Assembly (NCBI GenBank): GCA_016713405.1
Contig: JADJPF010000027.1
Location: 372,001-436,000, forward strand
Direction of reading: 5' to 3'
Source: Blastocatellia bacterium
Lineage (GTDB): Bacteria; Acidobacteriota; Blastocatellia; Chloracidobacteriales; JADJPF01
DNA: 64,000 bases
In this document: positions 1-7,951 of the stretch, one piece after another
How positions within the stretch are numbered: the first letter of the stretch is position 1
Layout: each line of letters begins with the position of its first letter
The notes under the pieces: model-generated
Seen by the model: the letters and a program-made list of their open reading frames with translations, nothing else
What the model was told of the DNA's origin: nothing
Databases searched by the model: none
Position numbers and translations under genes: made by a program

Positions 1-415
1 GTCGGTTAAAGAAACGACGATCCATACTTCCATAATTAAGTAGTCCCATTGTTCCAGCATAACTATAAGGAAGGATTGATTGTGGGCCATATTCTTTGGC
101 GATCTGTTGAAAGCGTGTAGTAATTTCTGTTAAAGCTTCATCCCAGCTAATACGGGTAAATTGTCCAGAGCCTTTTTTTCCTACTCTACGTTGTGGATAA
201 AGGACACGGCCTGAATGATAAACACGATCTAAATATTTGGAGACTTTAGAACAAAGAAAACCATCAGTAAATCGGTGATCAGGGTTTCCTGCAATTTTAA
301 TTGCTTTGCCGTCTTGGATTGTGACATTCATTGAACAAGTGTCGGGGCAGTCGTGTGGGCAAACAGCATGGATTATTTGTAAGTTATTTTGTGTATTTAT
401 CAGATTTTCAGACAT
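1..415 (-). CDS. Molybdopterin oxidoreductase, N-terminal part (runs off the left edge)
   Basis: The gene is read leftwards from ATG at 415-413 and stays open to the window edge, giving about 138 residues. The N-terminus has four cysteines spaced C19-x3-C23-x3-C27-x27-C55, the [4Fe-4S] motif of the DMSO-reductase/formate dehydrogenase family of bis-MGD molybdenum enzymes. It is followed by the family's 'GRVLYPQRRVG' and 'SWDEAL' segments. No signal peptide or twin-arginine motif is visible at the start, which favours a cytoplasmic enzyme. The substrate cannot be told from this fragment. A rho-independent terminator separates it from dapF upstream. Confidence 0.85.
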   Translation of the reverse strand, partial: MSENLINTQNNLQIIHAVCPHDCPDTCSMNVTIQDGKAIKIAGNPDHRFTDGFLCSKVSKYLDRVYHSGRVLYPQRRVGKKGSGQFTRISWDEALTEITTRFQQIAKEYGPQSILPYSYAGTMGLLNYGSMDRRFFNR

Positions 416-481
416 GTTTTCCTCTAATTAATATTGGAACAGAAATAAACCTTTAGTCAAATAAGCCTTAATCATAGCAGC

Positions 482-510
482 AAAAAAGCGGGCCATCTAG
501 CCCGCCTTTT
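482..510 (-). terminator. Rho-independent terminator after the dapF-like gene
   Basis: GCGGGC at 488-493 pairs with GCCCGC at 500-505 around a 6-nt loop. On the minus strand the stem is followed by six T (487-482). The plus-strand side also has a short T run, so the hairpin may work in both directions. It lies about 30 nt past the dapF-like stop codon and upstream of the molybdopterin oxidoreductase start. Confidence 0.85.
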
Positions 511-538
511 ATTTAATTAGAATTTTACTCAATAAAAA

Positions 539-1393
539 TTACTTTAATCTATATCGACCTTGGCAAATAATTTCAGATGGCCCGGTTAATGTGACTGTTT
601 CATCTGCACGCCAATTGACTTGTAGATCACCTGAAGAAGTGCTAACTTGAACTTGACGATCTGTTAAGTTATTGATTATTGAAGCAATTGAAGCTGCACA
701 AGCTCCTGTGCCAGATGATGAAGTTTCTCCTACGCCTCTTTCCCAAAACCTAACAGCAATTTCTTGTCTGGATAGAACTTTAATAAATTCAACATTTACT
801 TTATTAGGAAAAAGTGGATGAACAGAAATTTCTGCACCTATTTTGCGCCAATCCAAAGCATCAAAATCATCAACAAAAACTGAGCAATGAGGATTGCCTG
901 TTGATAATGCTGTGATAGAAAGCGTTTGCTCAGATAAAGTTAAAGGGTAGTTAATAACTTGAGATAAATTTTCATCTAGCTGCATTGGAATATCTTTTGA
1001 AGAAAATATTGGTTTCCCCATTATTACTTCAAATTCAAAAAGAGACATTGATTGACTACGTAGTTTTAAGGTTTTAATACCTGAGCGAGTACGAATATTT
1101 AGTTCTTTATTGTAAATACGGTTGCTATCATACAAAACAGCAGCCGCACAACGAATGCCATTACCAGACATTTCTGCTTCTGTTCCATCGGCATTAAAAA
1201 AACGTAAGGAAAAATCAGCTTCATCTCCAGAAACATGAACAATTACTAGCATTCCATCTGCACCAACGCCTGTGTGACGACTGCAAATAGAGGTAGCCAA
1301 ACTTGCATAATCACGATTTGGGACAGCCGTGGCATCTATGATAATAAAATCATTGGCAAGACCATGTACTTTATGAAAATCTATCATTGACAA
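539..1393 (-). CDS. dapF: Diaminopimelate epimerase-like protein with Ser at both catalytic Cys positions
   Basis: At 284 residues this has normal DapF length and fold signatures: an N-terminal 'FHKVHGLANDF', a central 'GNPHCSVFV' and 'FWERGVGET'. DapF interconverts LL- and meso-diaminopimelate for lysine and peptidoglycan synthesis using two cysteines, each placed just before a GNG or G(T/S)G motif (C73 and C217 in the E. coli and H. influenzae enzymes). Here both are serine: 'EMSGNGIRC' (Ser77) and 'SSSGTGAC' (Ser228). The codons TCT and TCT are plain in the DNA. It may be a divergent DapF clade or a relative with another reaction, as in the proline racemase superfamily. It lies 12 nt after the PfkB gene and is probably co-transcribed with it. 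Confidence 0.85.
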   Translation of the reverse strand: MSMIDFHKVHGLANDFIIIDATAVPNRDYASLATSICSRHTGVGADGMLVIVHVSGDEADFSLRFFNADGTEAEMSGNGIRCAAAVLYDSNRIYNKELNIRTRSGIKTLKLRSQSMSLFEFEVIMGKPIFSSKDIPMQLDENLSQVINYPLTLSEQTLSITALSTGNPHCSVFVDDFDALDWRKIGAEISVHPLFPNKVNVEFIKVLSRQEIAVRFWERGVGETSSSGTGACAASIASIINNLTDRQVQVSTSSGDLQVNWRADETVTLTGPSEIICQGRYRLK

Positions 1394-1405
1394 GGGAGTT
1401 TCCTA

Positions 1406-2332
1406 TTAGCTAAGTTTTTTTTCAAAAACTAATTCATCAAAATGAGTAATTTCTTTGAATTGTCGAAAACGCTCGTTAATTGTTTGATAAGAAAGCTGTT
1501 CTAGTCGCTCACAACCAAAAGCTTCTACATTAAAAGAAGCCATAACCGAGCCATAAATCATTGCTCGACGCATAGCAGCTTCATCAATTTGATTAGTAGC
1601 TGCTAGATAGCCAACAAAGCCACCTGCAAACGTGTCGCCTGCACCAGTTGGGTCATAAACCTCTTCTTGGGGGAAAGCTGGCATAGCAAAATAAGAATTT
1701 TGAGAAAACATTACTGCGCCATACTCACCACGCTTAACAACTATACGTTTTGGCCCCATTTGCAAGATTTTTTTGCTAGCTTTAATTAAATTTGGCTCCT
1801 GTGCTAATTCCCTAGCTTCTTCATCATTAATAATTAAGATATCTACTACTTTAAGCACTTCTTTAAGTTCTTGAGGGGATTTTTCAATCCAGTAATTCAT
1901 TGTATCTAAAGCAACTAATCGAGCATCTACATGCTTACGGACTTCTAATTGTAAATCAGGGCTAATATTACCTAGGAAAAGGAAAGGGCAATAACTAGAA
2001 CTTTCTGGTAATTTAGGCTTAAAATCTGCAAAAACATTTAGGTGGGTGTAAATAGTTTGACGAGTGTTTAGGTCATAACCATACTCGCCTTTCCAACGAA
2101 AAGTTTTTCCTTGTGCTTGTTCCAAACCAGTAATATCAATGTTACGAGTGCGGAAAACATCTTTATAATTTTCTGAAAAATCTTCTCCTACTACAGCAAC
2201 AATACTAACATTTGTAAAAAAGGAAGCAGCAATGGCAAAGTGGGTGGCTGAACCTCCTAAAATTTCTTCTCTCTCACCAAAGGGTGTTTTTACTGCATCA
2301 AAAGCCACAGAACCGACAACTAAAATGGACAT
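1406..2332 (-). CDS. PfkB/ribokinase-family sugar kinase
   Basis: This 308-residue cytosolic kinase has the PfkB family's N-terminal 'GGSATHFAIAASFF' substrate-side motif and the C-terminal signature 'DPTGAGDTFAGGF', which contains the catalytic Asp and the anion hole. Family members phosphorylate sugars or nucleosides such as ribose, fructose or adenosine from ATP; the substrate cannot be read from sequence alone. The start ATG (2332) is followed at once by the conserved 'SILVVGSVAFD' strand. The stop codon is 12 nt before the dapF-like start, so the two probably form one transcript. Confidence 0.88.
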   Translation of the reverse strand: MSILVVGSVAFDAVKTPFGEREEILGGSATHFAIAASFFTNVSIVAVVGEDFSENYKDVFRTRNIDITGLEQAQGKTFRWKGEYGYDLNTRQTIYTHLNVFADFKPKLPESSSYCPFLFLGNISPDLQLEVRKHVDARLVALDTMNYWIEKSPQELKEVLKVVDILIINDEEARELAQEPNLIKASKKILQMGPKRIVVKRGEYGAVMFSQNSYFAMPAFPQEEVYDPTGAGDTFAGGFVGYLAATNQIDEAAMRRAMIYGSVMASFNVEAFGCERLEQLSYQTINERFRQFKEITHFDELVFEKKLS

Positions 2333-2381
2333 TAGCTAAAATTACTCCTTAAAAATATTAATTAGTATCTAAAATTTTGAA

Positions 2382-2800
2382 TTAACCATTCTGCTTAGGC
2401 ACTTGACCAAGTTCTTCTAATTTTTCTTAGCATCTTTACTATATTCACTATCTGGAAAGTCTTGTACTAATTGTTGATAAAATTTTGCTGCTTCACTTTT
2501 TTCATCTAACTTTAGAAAAGAATCTGCCAAAATAAAGAGAACTTCATCTAAGCGAGAAAATTTTGGATAAGTATAAATAATTTCTAATAAACGGTCAGTT
2601 ACAGCTTTATAGGCTTTTCTTTTTAGGTAAAATTTCGCAACGTCTAAATTATGTTTAGCTTCTTTTTCTAATGCTGGATCACGAGGTAGATCTAATTGTT
2701 GTTGTTGTAAACCACCTTGAGCTAAAGTGCTAGAAGGCAATCCACTAATTAGTACTAAAGTAGATAAAAGTAAGAAAATAAATAAGTTACGGTAAAGCAT
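2382..2800 (-). CDS. Exported TPR-like protein (BamD/YbgF-type), frameshifted near its 3' end
   Basis: The N-terminus (residues 1-27) is a signal peptide with a hydrophobic core and an 'LAQGG' end. There is no lipobox Cys. The rest is helical with tetratricopeptide-like segments ('AKFYLKRKAYKAV', 'AAKFYQQLVQDFPDSEYS') as in outer-membrane-associated TPR proteins. The frame stops at 2417 after 'DAKKN'. Adding one A to the A run (plus-strand T run 2421-2425) restores 'KKKLEELGQVPKQNG' and a stop at 2382-2384, a natural end for a TPR helix. The exact role is unknown. The 3' indel looks like a homopolymer error. Confidence 0.65.
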
Positions 2801-2992
2801 AACTTCCTCTCAAGCAAAAAATCTTTTAGCTAAATTTTAACCTTAGGCAATAGAGCCACGCAAGTAAGATGCTAGAAGAACTAAAGTTTTTTATTTTTAA
2901 AAATTAAAAGCTACTATTTTGAAAGATAGAATAAGTTACTTTGCAAATTTAATCAAACCTTCAAAGCTTAAAACAGATAATTATACCCTAGG

Positions 2993-5398
2993 CTAATGAC
3001 GTAATAAATTAACAAGGGTTACTCGTAGTTGTTCAATTTCAAAAGGTTTAGAAACAATAGCATCTACTTTATTTTGATTTTCAGGATTAGTGTCAGCACC
3101 ATAACCAGTCATTAAAACTATTTTAATTTGTTGGAATTTTTGACGGACTTTTTCTGCCAATGCCCAACCATCCATATCAGGCATGGCTAGATCAGTAAAA
3201 ATAATATCAAAATTTGTTGTTTCTAAAGTATTTAGACCTTCTTGAGCAGAGGCACAACTAACAATTGTATGACCAAATATATCTAAAATATCAGCTAGAA
3301 CTTCACGAACAGAATCTTCATCATCAACAATCAAAATTTTTGCACAGGGCATAGACTCAGTAGTTGGTAGAGATGATGTAATGGCAGCAGGTTCATTTTC
3401 TACTAGTGGTAAGCGAATAAAAAATGTAGTTCCTTTTCCTGGCTCGCTATCAATTTCAATTGTACCATTATGATGAGCAATAATACTTAAAGAAACAGAA
3501 AGGCCTAAACCAGTACCAGAAGATCCTTTAGTAGTAAAAAAAGGCTCAAATATTTTATTTTTAATTTCTGATGACATTCCAATGCCATTATCAGATACTT
3601 TTATTACTGCATAATTTGAATCTATAGCAGAACTAATATGTAGCTTACCTCCCTTAGGCATTGCATCTACAGCATTAAAAATTAAATTAACAAACACTTC
3701 TCTAAGTTCAGAAGCATCGCCTAAAGTTCCAATACTTGGAGTTAAAGAAGTAGTTACTTCAAAATTAATTCCTTTAGCGTGAGCATCACTATTCCAACGA
3801 GTAGTAGTAAATTCAAGGGAGTCAGTAATTAGCTGATTAAGATCGATATAATTAAAATCAACATTAGTAGGGTTTAGTCGAGCAAAATTTTGTATCCTAC
3901 GGGCTGTTGCTGCGCCGTCCAATGCAGCAGTTTCAATGATTTCTAATCCTCGACGGATCTGGTCACTTTCTGCTAGACGTTTTAGTAGCTGAGTCCTACC
4001 TAAGATAGTTGCTAGTACATTATTAAAATCATGTGCTACACCTGAAGCCATTTGACCTAATGAATGTAGTTTATCTGTGTGAATTACTTGTTCTGGAGCA
4101 GGACGGTTGCTAGTAATATCTCTTAGTACGCAAACCACACCAAAGCTTTCTCCTTGGGTAAATTTAATAGGGTCTGCCTTAAGTAATAAAGAGCGAGGAG
4201 GATCACCATAAGTTTGTTCAAATGTTTGTGATTGGTTAGAAGAAATAACTTGGGACAACAAATTTTGTGTATCACGAAAAATAGGGTGTAAATCAGCAGA
4301 ATCTGAACCCATAATTTCTAAAAGAGGTTTTCCTAAAAGTTGGCTAGCAGCCTTATTTGCTCGGTGTAGAAACTTTACACGGTCAAGAATAAAAATAGCA
4401 TCAGATATAGCATCAAAAGTGCTTGTCCATTCTTGATTAGTTCTAGCTATGGTTGCAAAAAGTTCTGCTTGTCTGATTGCGATTGTTAGTTGATCTGCTA
4501 TGGTTTCTACTAATGAAATATCTTCGCTTGTCCAATCACGTTTGCTTTGTTCTGTTAAATAAAGCACACCCCAAAACTTATTATTAATAAAAATTGCTTG
4601 TGTTAAACACGCCATAACTTTAGCACGAGATTTTAACCATTTAGGATTTGATCCTAAAGAACTACTTAATAGTTCTGCTTCAATATTAGAGACAGCAAAA
4701 GTAGCTTTATTTTCAATAGAGGGTTTAATTAAAGGATTTTCAGTAGAAATAAGTAAGTCATGTACTTGGCTATTAGATTTTTGGCGAATAAATTCATGTT
4801 CTAAAGTAAGAAGTTTTTCACTAGTAGCTCGATAAACAGCTAAATGAGCAACACCAAGCATTTGACTTAATTCATAAGCTACAGATTTAATAATTTCTGA
4901 TAACTCTAAACTGCTGTTAATTGCTCGGTTAATAGTGTTTATGCTTATTTCTCTTTTTGTTTGTGCTTCAGCGGCTAGTAGTCGATTTACGGTTTTAATA
5001 GGGTTAGCCGAGACTTCAGCTAATGTATTATCACTAAGTAAACAGGCATCTATACCACTAGATAAATGTAAATAAAAGGTAGACCAATAATTTTGAGGTA
5101 GTTCTTTAGCTAGGAGTGAAAAGACAGAATTACGTAAGTTTGAGAGTGCTGGCCCTAGGCCTGGCAAACAAATTTGTTCATCATTACGAGTAAGTTCTAT
5201 TAATTTATGACCAAATAAGCCTTCATTAACTGTTGGGATTTGTTCAATTACTAAATCTAAAATATGTTGAATTAGTATAGTTAAATTAGCATCAGCCACA
5301 GATGGTTTATCTGTTTTATTATAATTAGCACTGGCTAAGATTTGCTCTTGCAACAGATTACGATGAGTTGTTAGTACTTGTGATAGGGTTTTTCCCAT
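2993..5398 (-). CDS. Hybrid sensor histidine kinase with GAF, PAS and receiver domains
   Basis: This soluble protein of 801 residues has no membrane segment. The order is: N-terminal helical region (1-150), GAF-like domain (about 160-310), PAS domain (about 325-430), HisKA with 'GVAHDFNN' (phospho-acceptor His456), HATPase with 'DNGIGM' and 'GTGLGLSV', and a C-terminal receiver with 'VDDE' and 'TDLAMPDMDGW' (Asp736) plus the 'SKPF' lysine. It therefore autophosphorylates and passes phosphate to its own receiver. No DNA-binding output domain is fused. No partner regulator gene is adjacent; the divergent neighbour is a diguanylate cyclase, which is suggestive but not proof of a link. Confidence 0.92.
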   Translation of the reverse strand: MGKTLSQVLTTHRNLLQEQILASANYNKTDKPSVADANLTILIQHILDLVIEQIPTVNEGLFGHKLIELTRNDEQICLPGLGPALSNLRNSVFSLLAKELPQNYWSTFYLHLSSGIDACLLSDNTLAEVSANPIKTVNRLLAAEAQTKREISINTINRAINSSLELSEIIKSVAYELSQMLGVAHLAVYRATSEKLLTLEHEFIRQKSNSQVHDLLISTENPLIKPSIENKATFAVSNIEAELLSSSLGSNPKWLKSRAKVMACLTQAIFINNKFWGVLYLTEQSKRDWTSEDISLVETIADQLTIAIRQAELFATIARTNQEWTSTFDAISDAIFILDRVKFLHRANKAASQLLGKPLLEIMGSDSADLHPIFRDTQNLLSQVISSNQSQTFEQTYGDPPRSLLLKADPIKFTQGESFGVVCVLRDITSNRPAPEQVIHTDKLHSLGQMASGVAHDFNNVLATILGRTQLLKRLAESDQIRRGLEIIETAALDGAATARRIQNFARLNPTNVDFNYIDLNQLITDSLEFTTTRWNSDAHAKGINFEVTTSLTPSIGTLGDASELREVFVNLIFNAVDAMPKGGKLHISSAIDSNYAVIKVSDNGIGMSSEIKNKIFEPFFTTKGSSGTGLGLSVSLSIIAHHNGTIEIDSEPGKGTTFFIRLPLVENEPAAITSSLPTTESMPCAKILIVDDEDSVREVLADILDIFGHTIVSCASAQEGLNTLETTNFDIIFTDLAMPDMDGWALAEKVRQKFQQIKIVLMTGYGADTNPENQNKVDAIVSKPFEIEQLRVTLVNLLRH

Positions 5399-5822
5399 GA
5401 CTTATGCCCAAATATGTTAGATGCTCAAGCCCCTTATCATAGCATAAGCTTTTCTAGTCAAGGTAAAAAAGATTAAATTAATAATCTATTTAATGAAAGT
5501 TTAGTCTAAAATAATAATTTGCTACTAGGGTGACTAACTATATATTTAACAAGAAATTATTTGATAAAAAATAAATTTTGAAACTAAAATTAGCTATCTA
5601 AAATTGCTATATAAATTTCTAGTTTTTCTTTATTAAAGATTTTATCTAAGTTAAAGAAGAAAACTTTTTTGCTAGCAATGGCTTTCATTGCTCATTATTA
5701 ATTGTTGTGATAAACTCTGACTGCCAGTCAAGTGATATTATTTATCAATAAAATTTTTATTAACAAAATTTTTACTTTATATTTTGTTTATTCTAAAAAA
5801 TTGGGAGCCAACTTCTGCAAAG
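5399..5822. other. Divergent AT-rich intergenic region between the histidine kinase and the diguanylate cyclase
   Basis: About 420 bp that must hold the promoters of both flanking genes. I see no convincing small ORF or RNA gene. One perfect 7-bp inverted repeat, AGCAATG/CATTGCT (5674-5692, 5-nt loop), could be an operator. It has no T run on either side, so it is not a rho-independent terminator. Confidence 0.4.
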
Positions 5823-6740
5823 ATGGAAAAAAAAGATACAAAAGCTTTTGGAGATCAAACAATAGAATTCCAAATGTCTGAATGGACAAGCTTTGCTGGT
5901 TCAGAAGGTTTCTATTTTACGGTTATTGAAGGCACAGATTTTGGGCGTGTTTTTTTGTTAGAAAAGTCTGAAACGGTTTTAGGTCGTAGCGATGAGGCAG
6001 ACATCCAAGTAGATGATGAAAAAGTTTCTCGTAAACATCTAAAACTTTGTATGGTTAAAAATCATAAAGGTGAATCACGAGCTAAAGTTGTAGACCTAAA
6101 TAGCAAAAATGGTATCTTTGTTAATGGTATTCGTACTTATGAAGAGGACTTAAGAAGCGGTGATAAAATAAAAGTTGGTGACACAATCTTAAAGTTTGAA
6201 ATTAAAGATCGCTTAGATGTTTCTTATCACGATAAACTTTATCAACAAGCAACACGTGACCCGCTTACAGGACTTTCAAACCGCAACTATTTTCGTAATG
6301 AACTAAAAAAATTTGTTTCTTTATCTGCTCGTTATAATCGAGCATTATCAGTGATAATGCTTGATATAGATTTCTTTAAGAAAATTAATGATACATATGG
6401 ACATGATGTTGGAGATAATGTCTTAAAAAGTGTAGCAGAAATTTTAATGCGACATGTACGAACACATGATGTTGCTGCCCGTTTTGGTGGAGAAGAATTT
6501 GTAATGCTACTGCCTGAAACTAGTTTGGGTGGTGCTGTTGTGGTTGCTGAACGTATAAGAACGGCGGTTGAAAATGTTGATTTTAACTCAGCAGGTTGTC
6601 GCCATAATGTTACTATAAGTATTGGTGTTGCTGAATATTTAGGTGATGGTACTGATGTTGAGGAAGTAATTAAAAAAGCTGATGAAGCACTTTATAAAGC
6701 TAAATCTTCTGGTCGTAACCGAGTTTGTATGAGTGAGTAA
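5823..6740 (+). CDS. FHA-GGDEF diguanylate cyclase
   Basis: It makes cyclic di-GMP from two GTP. An FHA domain ('LGRSDEADIQV', 'SRKHLKL', 'NSKNGIFVNG') occupies roughly residues 30-135. It is followed by a full GGDEF domain with 'DPLTGLSNR', 'DIDFFKKINDTYGHD' and the active-site loop 'RFGGEEF'. An RxxD motif ('RTHD') lies exactly five residues before GGEEF, the usual product-inhibition site, so the enzyme is probably active and feedback-regulated. FHA domains bind phosphothreonine, so a Ser/Thr kinase may be upstream of it. I chose ATG 5823. The frame is also open from TTG 5784, but that start has no ribosome-binding site; a GGGAG lies before 5823 at a rather long spacing. Confidence 0.9.
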   Translation: MEKKDTKAFGDQTIEFQMSEWTSFAGSEGFYFTVIEGTDFGRVFLLEKSETVLGRSDEADIQVDDEKVSRKHLKLCMVKNHKGESRAKVVDLNSKNGIFVNGIRTYEEDLRSGDKIKVGDTILKFEIKDRLDVSYHDKLYQQATRDPLTGLSNRNYFRNELKKFVSLSARYNRALSVIMLDIDFFKKINDTYGHDVGDNVLKSVAEILMRHVRTHDVAARFGGEEFVMLLPETSLGGAVVVAERIRTAVENVDFNSAGCRHNVTISIGVAEYLGDGTDVEEVIKKADEALYKAKSSGRNRVCMSE

Positions 6741-6782
6741 ATATTTTACGATTTAATTATTAAGCTAATTCTCAATCTTCTC

Positions 6783-7951
6783 TTATTTCAATATTGAATT
6801 TATAATTTGCTCAATACTACTCTTTAATTCTTTAATGGATTTATCTAAAACGATTCCAACACAACTTATTGATACACTACTATTTTTAATATAAATTATA
6901 TTATTTTCTTTTTCCCAATTAGGATAAATCAATATTCCTTGACAACTTTGATAAGCAAGACAATAAGCCAAAATTTGATAATAATTATTATTAACTTCGT
7001 GTATCTGATATTTAGTATCTATTATTGCTAATACTTGATCTGCTCGCCTTAAAATTAAATCAGGAATAATTTTAAGTTGTTGGTTAATATCAGATAATTG
7101 CTTGTCTGATAATCTAGTTGTAGATCATGTTGACAAAAACCTTTTAATTCTTCTGCTATGTAACGTTCAAACAGCTTATTCATATCAATAAGAAAAGTTG
7201 GAAATTGTTTAAGGCCATCTTTTAAGTTAGGCGAAGAGAATTCTAAAATCATTTTAGCTAAAGCTAAAGGTAATTTGTAATGAGCGTTTAGACGATTAAA
7301 AATTAATTGCTCAAAATTAATTTTAGTAAAACTAATTGACTTTACTAAATTAAAATATGGATAAATTTGGCTAAATAAGTTGATAAGTTCTTTTTCTTGC
7401 TTACAAATAGCAGAAATTTCTGTTAATGCTAATTTCAATACCTGGTTTTCTAAACTGTCTATGGAAATTTCTGTATATTAACAAGAATGTTGAATTAAAT
7501 GAACTGGATTTTCCTTAAATTGATTAGCAAAATCAATTCGTCCTCTTATGGTTTGAGAACTATTTTTTATTTCCTGATAATTTTGGTTAAGACCTTGATT
7601 AATTAAAACTTTTAGCGAGTCCAAAAAAGCTAGTAAAACTAATAGGCTTAGTTCTTTAATACTGCTACAACTACTTATCTTATTTTGCCAATCAATCAAC
7701 TTGTAAACAGTTGATAAAATATAAGATAAATTATTAGTAGTTGTTTTTGGCTCAATAATAATTTCTGTTTCGCTAAGTCTAATAATTCCTACATATTGAT
7801 GGGAGCGCAAATTATATTGACTAGGCGAATATATATTAGTAGTAACATCTAGTTTTCCAATAAATGAAGATAATAATATTCTTAAATCTTCGTCTGATAA
7901 GTCTATAGATAATAAGTCGCTATGTTCTGGAAGTTGATAAAAGTTTTTCAT
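6783..7951 (-). pseudogene. mcrC: McrC subunit of an McrBC-type modification-dependent restriction system, interrupted
   Basis: McrC is the nuclease partner of the McrB GTPase. Three pieces together cover a full-length protein of about 389 residues. The N-terminal part contains 'SHQYVGIIRLSETEIIIEPK' and 'IRGRIDF'. The middle has 'NRLNAHYKLPLALAKMIL' and 'FLIDMNKLFERYIAEEL'. The C-terminal nuclease core reads 'IIPDLIL' and, 13 residues later, 'IIDTKYQ', the PD-(D/E)xK motif. Pieces 1 and 2 are in one frame and split only by an in-frame TAA at 7478-7480. Piece 3 needs a 1-nt shift near 7110-7122. The catalytic residues survive, so the damage may be recent or a sequencing artefact. It overlaps the mcrB 3' end by 32 nt. 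Confidence 0.8.

Noticed and set aside
5674..5692. Terminator at the AGCAATG inverted repeat
   Set aside because: No T run follows on either strand; an operator is the better guess.
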